Positions 8,967-17,361 of a stretch of 64,000 nt of DNA are shown here, piece after piece. The stretch comes from Beijerinckiaceae bacterium (lineage in GTDB: Bacteria; Pseudomonadota; Alphaproteobacteria; Rhizobiales; Beijerinckiaceae), in contig WSYC01000011.1 in assembly GCA_009773635.1 (NCBI GenBank), positions 1 through 64,000 of the forward strand, given 5' to 3'. The position numbers were made by a program, and so were the translations under genes. The stretch's first letter is position 1. The number at the start of each line of letters is the position of its first letter. The notes under the pieces were generated by a model. That model was not told the origin of the DNA. It saw only the letters and a list, made by a program, of their open reading frames with translations, and did no database searches.

Positions 8967-9791
8967 GTGGTCAATCTCTTTGAAATCATGCAGGCAGCGC
9001 AGGGCGGCAACGCCTACAACACCCTTGCTCAGCAATTCGGGATTGGCACCGAGCAGGCCCAGAAGGCCGTGGAAGCCGTGCTGCCGGCGATGTCGATGGG
9101 GCTTCAGCAGCAGGCTGAGACCATGGAAGGCTGGCAGAAAATCCTGTCATCGCTCAGCCAGGGACAGAACAGCGCGCAGTTCTTCGATTCCGACGGCGAT
9201 GGCATTCCAGACAATCTCGAGGATCAGGGACAGAACGCGCTCGGCGCAATGTTCGGTGCACCGCAGATTTCCGAGGCGGTTGCCACGCAGGCTGCGCAAT
9301 TCGCGGGGCTTCCGGCCACCATGATGCAGCAGATGCTGCCGATGATCGCGACCATGGTGCTCGGCGGGTTGTTCAAGGGCGCCATGAACAATGGCCTTGG
9401 CGGCATTCTCGGTCAGATGATGCAGGGTGGACAGACCGGCGGCATGGGCAATCTCGGCAATATTTTCGGCGGTATGCTGGGGCAGGGCATGGCCCCGCAG
9501 GCGCAGTCCCCGGCGGGCGGGATGTTCGGGAATATCCTCGGCCAGATGATGGGTGGGCAGCAGGCTCAGCCGCAACCGCAGGCCGGTGGTCTTGGCGGTA
9601 TGTTTGGCAATATCCTCGGGCAGATGATGGGCGGCGGTCGTCCGCAGCCTGCTCCTCCGCCGCCTGCACCCGATCCTGTGGCCTCGGGGCTCGATATGCT
9701 CAAGGGCATGTTCGAAACCGGCAAGGAGGTCCAGTCGACGCAGATGGACGCATTGCAGCAGATTTTTGGGCAGTTCACCCAGCGCAAGTAA
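8967..9791 (+). CDS. DUF937 domain protein with Gly/Gln/Met-rich repeats
   Basis: A 274-residue protein of the DUF937 type (YidB-like), function unknown. The N-terminal part (about 1-65) is the helical DUF937 core. Residues ~72-84 read DSDGDGIPDNLED, a pattern like calcium-binding thrombospondin-3/dockerin loops. Residues ~140-235 hold repeated units related to MFGNILGQMMGG separated by Gln/Pro-rich linkers, and the tail is helical. The start is a GTG with a strong GGAGG at 8955-8959. It has no signal peptide. It follows the MATE gene after 75 bases and may have its own promoter. Confidence 0.75.
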   Translation: MVNLFEIMQAAQGGNAYNTLAQQFGIGTEQAQKAVEAVLPAMSMGLQQQAETMEGWQKILSSLSQGQNSAQFFDSDGDGIPDNLEDQGQNALGAMFGAPQISEAVATQAAQFAGLPATMMQQMLPMIATMVLGGLFKGAMNNGLGGILGQMMQGGQTGGMGNLGNIFGGMLGQGMAPQAQSPAGGMFGNILGQMMGGQQAQPQPQAGGLGGMFGNILGQMMGGGRPQPAPPPPAPDPVASGLDMLKGMFETGKEVQSTQMDALQQIFGQFTQRK

Positions 9792-10013
9792 TCCCGGCGT
9801 GCACTTCATCACAACCGGGCCGTCAGCGCCGGTTTACATTGCATTTGAGTGATCGGGGCAACACCGGGTTTGCCCTGATCCTGCGGGTTCAACGTAAATG
9901 CTGTGTATTTCACGGATGCATAGAATTTTATATTTCACGTTTTGCGAATATAAGAACCTGAGCCGCTAGTCCCCTCCCTGTCAGGCAGAAAGCCTGGGCA
10001 ATGGGGAACTGTA
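9792..10013 (+). promoter_or_regulatory. AT-rich intergenic region before the repeat protein gene
   Basis: A 222-base gap between the DUF937 gene and the large repeat-protein gene. The segment ~9900-9955 is clearly AT-rich (for example GAATTTTATATTTCACG) in an otherwise GC-rich neighbourhood and is the most likely promoter region for the downstream gene. I could not assign precise -35/-10 boxes. Confidence 0.4.
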
Positions 10014-11891
10014 ATGATCCAGAATGTTTCATCGACGGCGGCTTCGGCCGCTCTTGCGGCCGCGTCCAGGGTCGCCATCAAGCAGGCGGCACCGGTTGCT
10101 CCTGCGACCGCACAGAACACCGTCACCAGGAAAGCCGTCCCGGCGCTCTCCGAGCTGAACGCGCAGGCCTATCTGCAGCGTCAGGAAATCGGTGCGGCGC
10201 TCTATGACCGCTCGTTCACGCTGGGTGAAGGCGCGCGGATGCTCAAGCGTCAGGAAGCGATCGCCACCTATGCGGAGCAGATCCAGCTGCAGGAAGGCGG
10301 CCCGACCGCCCAGCAGCTGCGCAAGCTCGGCCGGATGCTGGATCGTGCCGAAGGGCGCATTCAGGCCCTGTCGAACAACGACAAGGGCGCCAATCTCTCG
10401 AGCCTCGAAGGCATCGACGGCAAGGAGCTGGACACGGTTCAGGATAATCTTGCAGCCCGCATCCAGCACGGTATCAAGGATGGTTCGCTCACCGCCCAGG
10501 AAGCAGCAGACCTTCTCGCCCGTCAGCAGGAAATCGGCGATGTCGAGGCCAAGCTGCGTGCCAGCGGCGGCAAGTTGACCGCCGGTGAACAGAAGCAGCT
10601 CCTCGACGAGTTGCGCAAAACCGCTGATGATATCAACCGCGCCCGCTCGAACGGGGTCGGCACCAACGTCGGCAGCTACAACTATGCCGCTGATGTCGAC
10701 CGGCGCCAGGCTGATCTCATCAAGCAGCTCGAGCAGGGTGTGAAGCTCGGCAGCCTCACGGCAGACGAAGCGGCACAGGTTGTGGCTGAGTTCGACAAGG
10801 TGAACAAGCTTGAGGAAGTCGCCCTCGCCAATGGCCGGGTTGACTGGCGCGAGGCGACGGGCCTTTCGAGCGCCATGAACAGCGCCGAGATCAAGTTGTA
10901 TGATCTTCAGCGCAACGCCGATGGTGTGAAGCTCGCCGATACGTTTGTCGATGTGAAATACGTCGATCAGCGTGAGGCCCAGCAGCTCGAGAGCATCACC
11001 CGCGGCCTCGATAACGGCGCGCTGACCAATGACGAAGGCATTGCCTTGCTGAAGGATCAGCAGTCGATCCAGTCGCTCGAGGACAAGCTCGTCAACGGCG
11101 GCCTGACCCGCGGCGAATATCTCCGTCTCCAGACCGAGATGAACGATTTCTCGCTGATGAATGCAGATCTCCAGAGCAATCGGGACCGGTTCACGGGTCT
11201 GGTGCCGCCGCCGGCCAACCCGGCCCCGACCCCGGCCAATCCGCCGGCTTCGGCCAACCCGCCTGCTTCGGGTGGAGTGACTACGCCGCCGGTCTCTGGT
11301 GGTGCGGGCACGCCCTCGACACCGGGAACCAGCACGCCGCCGGCATCGAATGCCAGCACACCGCCGGCGGCTTCCGGCACGACCCCGCCGGTCAAGGCCG
11401 AAGAGGCTTCCAAATCCGAAGAGGTTTCCAAGTCTGAAGAAGCTTCCAAGTCTGAAGAAGCTTCCAAGTCTGAAGAAGCTTCCAAGTCTGAAAAGCCGGT
11501 GAAGGCCGCTGAGCCGGTCGAAGCCAAGGGCGAAGTTGCCCCGGAAACGGTGATTCGTCTGCCGCGCGGCGAAGAAACCCGCAATCGCTTTGCCGAACTG
11601 ATGACGGCGGCGATGCGGACCCTCACCGACGATGTCCGGGACCTGCATGGCAAGGCGCTCGATGCCGCAGCCGATCGCCGCAGTGAGGCCCAGAAGGCAC
11701 AGGATAGCCGGAAATCGGACGACAAGCATGTCAGCCGTGAATCCGACCGTTCGGGCTGGGTCACGCTCGACAAGGGTCTTGAGTTCGGTGCTCGCAATGC
11801 GGAACACGAGGCCAAGCTTGGTGCCTATGTCTCGGCAGCCGCATCAACGGCCCCGCGCAGCGAACCGGCGATTGCCCGCAAGGTGGCCTGA
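10014..11891 (+). CDS. Large repeat protein of unknown function (four ~70-residue helical repeats)
   Basis: I do not recognise this 625-residue protein. After an Ala/Ser-rich N-terminus come four homologous repeats of about 70 residues (roughly 52-122, 140-212, 225-298 and 315-392). Each has the skeleton GxLTxxEAxxLL, a Q/E-rich helix, then a second GxLTxxE helix pair ending in Asn. A Pro/Ala/Thr linker (~400-460) follows, then five tandem KSEEAS hexapeptides at residues 463-492, and a charged C-terminal region with a helix 'ELMTAAMRTLTDDVRDLHGKA'. There is no signal peptide or membrane helix. It is monocistronic: an AT-rich promoter region precedes it and a strong terminator follows. Confidence 0.8.
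   Translation: MIQNVSSTAASAALAAASRVAIKQAAPVAPATAQNTVTRKAVPALSELNAQAYLQRQEIGAALYDRSFTLGEGARMLKRQEAIATYAEQIQLQEGGPTAQQLRKLGRMLDRAEGRIQALSNNDKGANLSSLEGIDGKELDTVQDNLAARIQHGIKDGSLTAQEAADLLARQQEIGDVEAKLRASGGKLTAGEQKQLLDELRKTADDINRARSNGVGTNVGSYNYAADVDRRQADLIKQLEQGVKLGSLTADEAAQVVAEFDKVNKLEEVALANGRVDWREATGLSSAMNSAEIKLYDLQRNADGVKLADTFVDVKYVDQREAQQLESITRGLDNGALTNDEGIALLKDQQSIQSLEDKLVNGGLTRGEYLRLQTEMNDFSLMNADLQSNRDRFTGLVPPPANPAPTPANPPASANPPASGGVTTPPVSGGAGTPSTPGTSTPPASNASTPPAASGTTPPVKAEEASKSEEVSKSEEASKSEEASKSEEASKSEKPVKAAEPVEAKGEVAPETVIRLPRGEETRNRFAELMTAAMRTLTDDVRDLHGKALDAAADRRSEAQKAQDSRKSDDKHVSRESDRSGWVTLDKGLEFGARNAEHEAKLGAYVSAAASTAPRSEPAIARKVA
11400..11489 (+). repeat. 18-bp tandem repeat (5 units) inside the repeat-protein gene
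   Basis: Five 18-bp units of the form GAAGAAGCTTCCAAGTCT, in frame, encode (K/S)EEASKS hexapeptides. The last three units are identical at the DNA level, which indicates recent expansion by slippage. The copy number is therefore probably variable between strains. Confidence 0.9.
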
Positions 11892-11952
11892 TTTTGTAAC
11901 AGCAGGACCGGGCGCGTTTTTCGTGCCCGGTCCTTGCTCTTGCGACAGTTCC

Positions 11953-11983
11953 AGCGCCCGTTCCCCGGAACGGGCGCTTTTTT
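11953..11983 (+). terminator. Intrinsic terminator of the repeat-protein gene
   Basis: A perfect 12-bp stem (arms AGCGCCCGTTCC and GGAACGGGCGCT, two-base loop) is followed by a run of T. It lies 62 bases after the stop codon at 11891. A second GC hairpin (11906-11933, arms GGACCGGGC/GCCCGGTCC) lies between. The T tract runs into the stop codon of the convergent transporter gene. Confidence 0.85.
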
Positions 11984-12863
11984 AGCGTTTGAGCACCAGA
12001 AAATTGCCGATGGCCACCAGACCAAGCCCGGCCAGCGCGAAAAATGTCAGCCGGTAGTTCTCGAACGCTGCCGAGATCAGAAGCGCAAACACCGGGAACA
12101 GCACGGTCGCGTAGCCGGCGCGTCCGGCGCCAACGCGGCCAAGCAGCGTCAGATAGGTCAGGAAGGCGATCACCGTGGAGATGATCGCGAGATAGACCAT
12201 GCCGCCAAGATAGGGCCAGGTCCACTCAACCGTGAATTCCGCACGCTGCACGAGCGCCAGAAGCCCGGCCCAGAGCGTGCCGTAGAGCATGCCCCATGCC
12301 GCCGCGCCGATCACCGGGGTGCCGCGCTTCTGCATCCGGCTCGACACCATGTTGCCCATGCAGAAGCACAGCGTTCCGACGATACAGAATGCGAGTCCCT
12401 TGAATACGAGCGGACTGCCGCCCGAGCGTTCGATCTCCGGTTCGAACATCAGCGCGACACCGAGGAAACCGAGCAAGCCGCCGATCAGCACCTTTGACGA
12501 GGCCCGCTCACCAAAGAGCAGAAAGGCGAGGCCGAGGTTGATGACGGAAGCCAGCGAAAAGATCACCGAGAGCAACCCGGACGGCAGATAGGCTGCACCA
12601 TGATAGAACAGGATAAAGTTGGTCGAGAAAATGCAGACGCCCATCAGGGCGCTGCCGATGTGCTCGCCGCGCGAGAGTGCCAGCCGGGCACCGGTTATCC
12701 TGGCCCAGATGAAGACAAAGGGCGCGGCCAGCAGAAAGCGGAAGAAGACCGAGACTTCCGGCGCGATCACCCCCGTCTGCGCTTTCAGGGCGATCCAGCT
12801 CGTGGACCACGCGATGATGACGGCGCTGAGCAGGCCAAGGTTGACAACATCGTCACGTTTCAT
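11982..12863 (-). CDS. EamA/DMT family transporter
   Basis: A 293-residue drug/metabolite transporter superfamily permease. About ten membrane helices form two EamA domains; 'ISTVIAFLTYLTLLGRVGAGRAGYATVLFPVFALLIS' in the second half is a typical EamA segment, as is 'EVSVFFRFLLAAPFVFIWA' in the first. The substrate is unknown; members export amino acids, metabolites or drugs. It is convergent with the repeat-protein gene and has its own start codon at 12863. Upstream lies the terminator of the DUF1127 gene, so it is probably transcribed alone. Confidence 0.9.
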   Translation of the reverse strand: MKRDDVVNLGLLSAVIIAWSTSWIALKAQTGVIAPEVSVFFRFLLAAPFVFIWARITGARLALSRGEHIGSALMGVCIFSTNFILFYHGAAYLPSGLLSVIFSLASVINLGLAFLLFGERASSKVLIGGLLGFLGVALMFEPEIERSGGSPLVFKGLAFCIVGTLCFCMGNMVSSRMQKRGTPVIGAAAWGMLYGTLWAGLLALVQRAEFTVEWTWPYLGGMVYLAIISTVIAFLTYLTLLGRVGAGRAGYATVLFPVFALLISAAFENYRLTFFALAGLGLVAIGNFLVLKR

Positions 12864-12898
12864 CGGGCCGCCTGAATTCCGGTTGCTATCAAGACATG

Positions 12899-12924
12899 AA
12901 AAAGCCGGGCCCGAAGGCCCGGCT
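12899..12924 (-). terminator. Intrinsic terminator after the DUF1127 gene
   Basis: On the minus strand a 9-bp perfect stem (AGCCGGGCC / GGCCCGGCT, four-base loop) is followed by TTTTT. It lies just downstream of the DUF1127 gene stop at 12951 and upstream of the transporter start. Confidence 0.85.
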
Positions 12925-12950
12925 GGAGTCGATCGCCGGGTTTTGGCGCG

Positions 12951-13307
12951 TCAGGCGCAAAGAACCGGCTCGGCGGAGGGGAGATTGCCGAGCCGGCCCT
13001 TGCTCACCGCAACGGCACCGGCAGGCTTGGGGCCTGCAGGCATCGGGCGGTTCGCGCCATCCCGCCGGGTACGGGTTTCGTATCCGGCCGCGATCAGGGA
13101 AAGTGAATGGGTGGGATCCGTGTGGAAGGAGGTTGCCAAGGCCCCTCGAACATCGCTCCGGGTCAGACCGATGTCCTTGAGCGCCTGCTCGTCCCAGGTG
13201 AGAAGCTCTTTCGCAGCGCGACGGTTGGCCATGGCGGTTTGAATGCGGACAACACCCTTGGATCCAGCGATCAGGAGGGAGGTCAGAAAACCTGAGAAAA
13301 TAGCCAT
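12951..13307 (-). CDS. DUF1127 domain protein
   Basis: A 118-residue protein with an N-terminal hydrophobic stretch (MAIFSGFLTSLLIAGSKG) and a DUF1127 core at about residues 25-58: 'NRRAAKELLTWDEQALKDIGLTRSDV'. DUF1127 proteins are small and often Arg-rich; some bind RNA or affect phosphate and carbon metabolism. The ~50 residues after the core are not recognised. The start follows AAGGAACG at a suitable distance. It is divergent from a LysR-type regulator. In Brucella, the LysR protein VtlR controls several small DUF1127 genes (established knowledge), so control by the neighbouring regulator is a reasonable inference. Confidence 0.85.
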   Translation of the reverse strand: MAIFSGFLTSLLIAGSKGVVRIQTAMANRRAAKELLTWDEQALKDIGLTRSDVRGALATSFHTDPTHSLSLIAAGYETRTRRDGANRPMPAGPKPAGAVAVSKGRLGNLPSAEPVLCA

Positions 13308-13321
13308 GGTCCGTTCCTTTG

Positions 13322-13345
13322 AAAAAAGCCTCCGGTATCGGGGGC
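13322..13345 (-). terminator. Terminator-like hairpin in the DUF1127 5' leader
   Basis: On the minus strand a GC-rich 7-bp stem (GCCCCCG / CGGAGGC, one G-U pair, loop ATAC) is followed by six T residues. It lies between the predicted promoter and the DUF1127 ATG, so it would act as an attenuator or as the 3' end of a very short leader RNA. Confidence 0.6.
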
Positions 13346-13368
13346 AGTCACTCCTTTCGAGTGCTTGT

Positions 13369-13396
13369 CTTATAGAAGATGGGCTTGCATTTCCAA
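13369..13396 (-). promoter_or_regulatory. Predicted promoter of the DUF1127 gene
   Basis: On the minus strand TTGGAA (13391-13396) and TATAAG (13369-13374) are separated by 16 bases, a good sigma-70-like match. An inverted repeat CATTTCCAA (13389-13397) / TTGGAATG (13427-13434) overlaps the -35 box and could be part of the LysR regulator binding region. The regulator role is inference. Confidence 0.5.
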
Positions 13397-13457
13397 AACG
13401 AATGTTTTTTATATATTCATCACAAATTGGAATGTTCGCTCTGAAAGGTTCACCAGC

Positions 13458-14351
13458 ATGCTGCCCGTGCTCGACAATGATCACCTCCGGACGCTGATTG
13501 CGATCGCCGAAACCGGCTCCTTCACGCGCGCGGCGGAAATCGTCCACAAGACGCAGAGCGCGGTTTCCATGCAGATCCGGCGGCTGGAGGAGCGGTTGTC
13601 GCGCGAGATCTTCATGAAGGAAGGGCGCGCGGCCAAGCTCACCGAGGATGGCGAGCGCCTGCTCGACTACGCCTACCGGATGATCCGGCTGAACGATGAG
13701 GCGGTCGCCTCGTTCCGGCAGGACAAGCTGACGGGGCGCGTCAAGCTCGGCGTGCCCGACGATTACGCCGAGCGCTACCTGCCGCAGATTCTTGCGCGCT
13801 TCACCGCCTCGAACCCCGGCATCGAGGTGATGGTGGTCTGCGAGCCGACACCATGTCTCGTCGCCAATCTCGCAGCCTGCGAGATCGATATGGCGATCAT
13901 CACCCATTCCGAGCGCCGCGCCGTGGGCGAGATCATCCGCGAGGAAAAGCTGCTGTGGGTGACCTCGCAGCGTCATTGCACGCATGAGCAGCGCCCGGTG
14001 CCACTGGCGCTGGGGCGCGATACCTGCAACTGGCGGCGGGCTGCGACAGCGGGCCTCAACCAGAACGGCATTCCGTTCCGTGTGCTCTATGTCAGCTGGA
14101 ACTCAGCGGCCGTCGGGGCGGTCGTGCTTGCGGGCATGGCAGTGAGTGTGCTGCCGGAGAGCGCGATCCGCACCGGCATGCGCGTCCTGACGACGGAAGA
14201 AGGCTTTCCCGATCTGCCGATGGTGCAAATCGCGCTGCTCCGCAATCCGTCCGCGCGCGACCATGTCACCAACGCGCTGGCGGATCACATCGTCCAGAGC
14301 CTCGACAACCTTTCGTTTGATGCCCGCAACGCGATGCTGGCGGCGGAATAG
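13458..14351 (+). CDS. LysR family transcriptional regulator (VtlR/LsrB-like)
   Basis: A 297-residue LysR-type regulator. The N-terminal winged helix-turn-helix covers about residues 5-64 (LRTLIAIAETGSFTRAAEIV...SAVSMQIRRLEERL) and the rest is a periplasmic-binding-like effector domain. The ATG at 13458 is chosen because MLPVLDNDHLRTL matches the usual LysR start; the in-frame Met at 13365 would place promoter sequence inside the protein. It is divergent from a DUF1127 gene. The start resembles VtlR/LsrB proteins of Brucella and rhizobia, which control small DUF1127 proteins and an sRNA; this orthology is inference. Confidence 0.85.
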   Translation: MLPVLDNDHLRTLIAIAETGSFTRAAEIVHKTQSAVSMQIRRLEERLSREIFMKEGRAAKLTEDGERLLDYAYRMIRLNDEAVASFRQDKLTGRVKLGVPDDYAERYLPQILARFTASNPGIEVMVVCEPTPCLVANLAACEIDMAIITHSERRAVGEIIREEKLLWVTSQRHCTHEQRPVPLALGRDTCNWRRAATAGLNQNGIPFRVLYVSWNSAAVGAVVLAGMAVSVLPESAIRTGMRVLTTEEGFPDLPMVQIALLRNPSARDHVTNALADHIVQSLDNLSFDARNAMLAAE

Positions 14352-14374
14352 GTTGGGCCCTTGTAGGCGCGTCC

Positions 14375-15745
14375 TTAGTAGGCCAGCGCCTCGAATACGG
14401 GTTTCACCGAACCCCGCCATTCGCCATGGAACAGCGCGAGGAGATCATCCGCCTGCGTCTTGCCGCGCAGGGTAAGGGCATCGAGCGGATCGAGGAAGCG
14501 CGTTTCGTCACGCCCCTGCGCATCGAGCCGGTGGCGGCGGGCAAGCCCGGCGCGGGAGATTGCGAGCATCTCGCGGGCGAGATCCTGCACGCTGCGGTCC
14601 CGGATGCGGGCCGTGAAGCCCTGCTTCGGCACGTCGTCGCGAAGCTGCTGCCGCTCGGCGGCGGTCCAGCTTTTCGCGAGGTCCCAGGCGGCATCGAGGC
14701 TGGCGGTATCGTAGAAAATCCCGGTCCAGAGCGCGGAGAGCGCCGTGATCATCGGGCGCGGACCGACATCGGCGCCGCGCATTTCGAGGTAGCGCTTGAG
14801 CCGGACCTCCGGGAAGATCGTCGAGAGATGGTTCGCCCAGTCCGATGTCGCGGCGAAGGCACCGGGCAGTCCTGGCAGTTTGCGCTCCAGCAGATCTCGG
14901 AAGGATTGGCCGGAAACATCGTGATAGGTATCGCCGCGCTTGACGAAATACATCGGCACATCCAGCGCATAATCGACGTAAGCCTCGAAGCCAAAGCCAT
15001 CCTCGAAGGCGATGGGGAGCATGCCGGCGCGAGCATTGTCCGTATCGCGCCAGATCTCGGAGCGCATCGACCGGAAACCGTTCGGCTTGCCTTCGGTGAA
15101 GGGGGAATTGGCGAAGAGCGCGGTTGCGACAGGCTGAAGCGCGAGGCTTACCCGGAGCTTTCTGACCATGTCGGCTTCCGAGGCGAAGTCGAGGTTGACC
15201 TGCACCGTCGATGTCCGGAACATCATGTCGAGCCCGTAGGCGCCGACCTTCGGCATATAGGCACGCATGATGGTGTAGCGTGCTTTCGGCATCACCGGCG
15301 TTTCGGCGCGGGTCCAGACCGGCGACATGCCGAGCCCGAGAAAACGGATGCCAAGCGGATCGGCAACCTCCTTGACCTGCGCGAGATGCGCGGCGGTTTC
15401 CGAATCGGTTTCATGAAGGGTTTCGAGAGGTGCGCCCGAAAGCTCGAACTGGCCACCCGGCTCAAGGCTGATCGCCCCGCCGCCGGTGACATCGAAGAGA
15501 CCGATCGGGTGGTCGCCTTCCATGATCGGCTCCCAGCCGAGCAGACCCTGCATGCCCTCCAGCAGCGCCCGGATGCCGCGCTTGCCCTCATAGGGGACAG
15601 GTGAATGATCCGCCGCATAGAACGGGAATTTCTCGTGCTCTGTTCCGATCCTGAACTGGCTTGCCGGCTTGCAGCCCTGCTCGAACCAGCCAATGAGCGC
15701 GTCGCGCCCTTCGATCGGGGTCAGATCAACCGTATCCCGCGCCAT
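14375..15745 (-). CDS. gshA: Glutamate--cysteine ligase
   Basis: GshA makes gamma-glutamylcysteine, the first step of glutathione synthesis, in the cytoplasm. The 456-residue length and sequence fit the plant/alphaproteobacterial (GCS2) type. The segments 'FRIGTEHEKFPF', 'SLEPGGQFELSGAPL', 'LGLGMSPVW', 'MFRTSTVQVNLDF' and 'ALFANSPFTEGKPNGFRSMRSEIW' are typical of the family. The Met at 15745 is preferred to the one at 15760 because GAGGAA lies six bases upstream of it, inside the longer alternative. The gene is convergent with the LysR gene and divergent from nothing close; a 248-base gap separates it from rsmE. Confidence 0.95.
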   Translation of the reverse strand: MARDTVDLTPIEGRDALIGWFEQGCKPASQFRIGTEHEKFPFYAADHSPVPYEGKRGIRALLEGMQGLLGWEPIMEGDHPIGLFDVTGGGAISLEPGGQFELSGAPLETLHETDSETAAHLAQVKEVADPLGIRFLGLGMSPVWTRAETPVMPKARYTIMRAYMPKVGAYGLDMMFRTSTVQVNLDFASEADMVRKLRVSLALQPVATALFANSPFTEGKPNGFRSMRSEIWRDTDNARAGMLPIAFEDGFGFEAYVDYALDVPMYFVKRGDTYHDVSGQSFRDLLERKLPGLPGAFAATSDWANHLSTIFPEVRLKRYLEMRGADVGPRPMITALSALWTGIFYDTASLDAAWDLAKSWTAAERQQLRDDVPKQGFTARIRDRSVQDLAREMLAISRAGLARRHRLDAQGRDETRFLDPLDALTLRGKTQADDLLALFHGEWRGSVKPVFEALAY

Positions 15746-15993
15746 GAATTCCTCGGACAAATCAGGGCATTTTCACGCAGAGACTTGTAAAATCTCGCGC
15801 ATGAAGATGCAAAAACACCAAAAACCCTCGAAAACACCAGATGAAATCCAAGGGAGCGACAGAAGGAGGGCGCGCGAAGCACCCCAGCGTTGTCCTGATG
15901 TATAGGTATCCGACCGAACTGCTACAATGGTGGCAGAGTTGAGAAAAATTCATGTCCGACTTGTGGCGGGCGCACGCCTTCACAGTGCTTGGT

Positions 15994-16752
15994 CTAGCCT
16001 CGCCAATCGCCGAGCGCGGTCTGGACCAATGCCATGGCGGCAACGCCGGCGGTATCCGCACGCAGGATGCGCGGGCCGAGGGCAAGTTGGCATACGCGGG
16101 GGTGCCTGAGGATTTCAGTGCGCTCCTCCGGCGTAAAACCGCCCTCGGGACCGATCAGAACGGCGATGCCGGTGAGCGTCGGGGCCGCATGCCCCGCCGC
16201 GATCAGCGCCGCATGGGGATCAGCGATTGAGGCATCCTCGTCGCAAAAGACCAGCAACGTATCAGGCTTCAGGCCGGTGAGGAAAGCAGTGAGCTTCATC
16301 TCTGGCTCGATGACGGGCACGCCGAGAATGCCACATTGCTCGGCGGCCTCGATCGCATTGGCGGCGAGGCGTTCCTCTTTCAGGCGGCTCACCTGCGTGC
16401 GGCGGGTGAGCACCGGCACAATGCGCCCGGCACCCATTTCCACCGCCTTCTGCACGACATAGTCGAGCCGCGCGGATTTGAGCGGCGCGAAGGCAAAGCG
16501 GATATGGCCCGGGGCCTCCTGGGGGCGCGTCTGTGTCTCCGGCAGCAGCACGACGCTCTTGCGGGTCGGCTTTTTCAGCAGCGCGGACCATTCGCCGTCC
16601 CGCCCGTTGAAAACGAGCAGCTTTGCACCTTCCTCCATCCTGAGAACATGGATGAGGTAGTTCTGCTGCCCCGGATCAAGCGGCACGATGGCCCCGGCAG
16701 AAAGATCGCTGGCAACATGAAGGCGGTGGGTGGCGAAATCGTAACGGGCCAT
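15994..16752 (-). CDS. rsmE: 16S rRNA (uracil-1498-N3)-methyltransferase
   Basis: RsmE methylates U1498 of 16S rRNA using S-adenosylmethionine. The 252-residue protein has an N-terminal PUA-like domain ('NYLIHVLRMEEGAKLLVFNGRDGEW') and a C-terminal SPOUT methyltransferase domain with the knot motifs 'VLIGPEGGFTPEE' and 'LALGPRILRADTAGVAAM'. The start at 16752 (MARYDFATHRLHV) matches the family; the frame is open to 16818 but that part is atypical. It is followed by gshA on the same strand after a 248-base gap, so the two probably have separate promoters. Confidence 0.93.
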   Translation of the reverse strand: MARYDFATHRLHVASDLSAGAIVPLDPGQQNYLIHVLRMEEGAKLLVFNGRDGEWSALLKKPTRKSVVLLPETQTRPQEAPGHIRFAFAPLKSARLDYVVQKAVEMGAGRIVPVLTRRTQVSRLKEERLAANAIEAAEQCGILGVPVIEPEMKLTAFLTGLKPDTLLVFCDEDASIADPHAALIAAGHAAPTLTGIAVLIGPEGGFTPEERTEILRHPRVCQLALGPRILRADTAGVAAMALVQTALGDWRG

Positions 16753-16935
16753 GGCGTCCAGGGGGATGACGGTAAAAAACGGGGTGGCTTGCATAAAATT
16801 CGTCGAACCGCGCATCAATATGCGATAATTCCCAAAAATCGCCTTGATTTTTTGTGCTGGATGTCAATCGATCTCCTGCCATTCCACCACACTGGTTTCC
16901 CGGCGGTTGCCGGGGAGCAAGAGGACTGTTTCCCG

Positions 16936-17361
16936 ATGAAAAAGCTGTTGCTTGGTTTCGCCCTTCTCCCCGGTCTTGTCGGGCTTTGCGCCACCGAGGC
17001 GAGCGCGCTGACGCCTGCGTGCCAGGCTGAACTCGACAAATACGGCGGCGTGCGGCTGACGATCATCCAGCGCATCAATGCCTTCCAGAAGAAGAAGCCG
17101 ACCGCGCAAGCTGCTTGCAACATCTTCAACGAACTCGTGAAATCCGAAGCCGAAATGCTGAAATGGATGGAAGACAATCAGGCCTGGTGCCAGCTGCCCG
17201 AGCCCTTCGTCGAGGATTTCAAGAAGGGCACGCAGCAGGGCGTCAAGGTGCGCGGGCAGATTTGCACCGCCGCCAAGCGTCAGGCACAGGGCGCGCAGGA
17301 AGCCGCACCACGCGGGCCCCGCGTCGGCGGCGGCGTGACATTGCCCAAGGGCGCTCTGTGA
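16936..17361 (+). CDS. Secreted small protein with conserved cysteines, unknown function
   Basis: A 141-residue protein with a clear signal peptide (MKKLLLGFALLPGLVGLCATEASA). The predicted mature part is helical, with four cysteines ('PACQAE', 'AACNIF', 'WCQLPE', 'QICTAAKRQ') that could form two disulfides in the periplasm. I cannot name a family with certainty. The start is the Met of the signal peptide, preceded by an AGAGGA sequence. Its stop codon overlaps the GTG start of ubiA (GTGA), so the two are probably translationally coupled. Confidence 0.75.
   Translation: MKKLLLGFALLPGLVGLCATEASALTPACQAELDKYGGVRLTIIQRINAFQKKKPTAQAACNIFNELVKSEAEMLKWMEDNQAWCQLPEPFVEDFKKGTQQGVKVRGQICTAAKRQAQGAQEAAPRGPRVGGGVTLPKGAL

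Noticed and set aside
11906-11933. Second hairpin after the repeat-protein gene considered as a separate terminator
   Set aside because: It has a good GC stem, but its T residues are in the loop, not after the stem; the hairpin at 11953-11978 is the better terminator.
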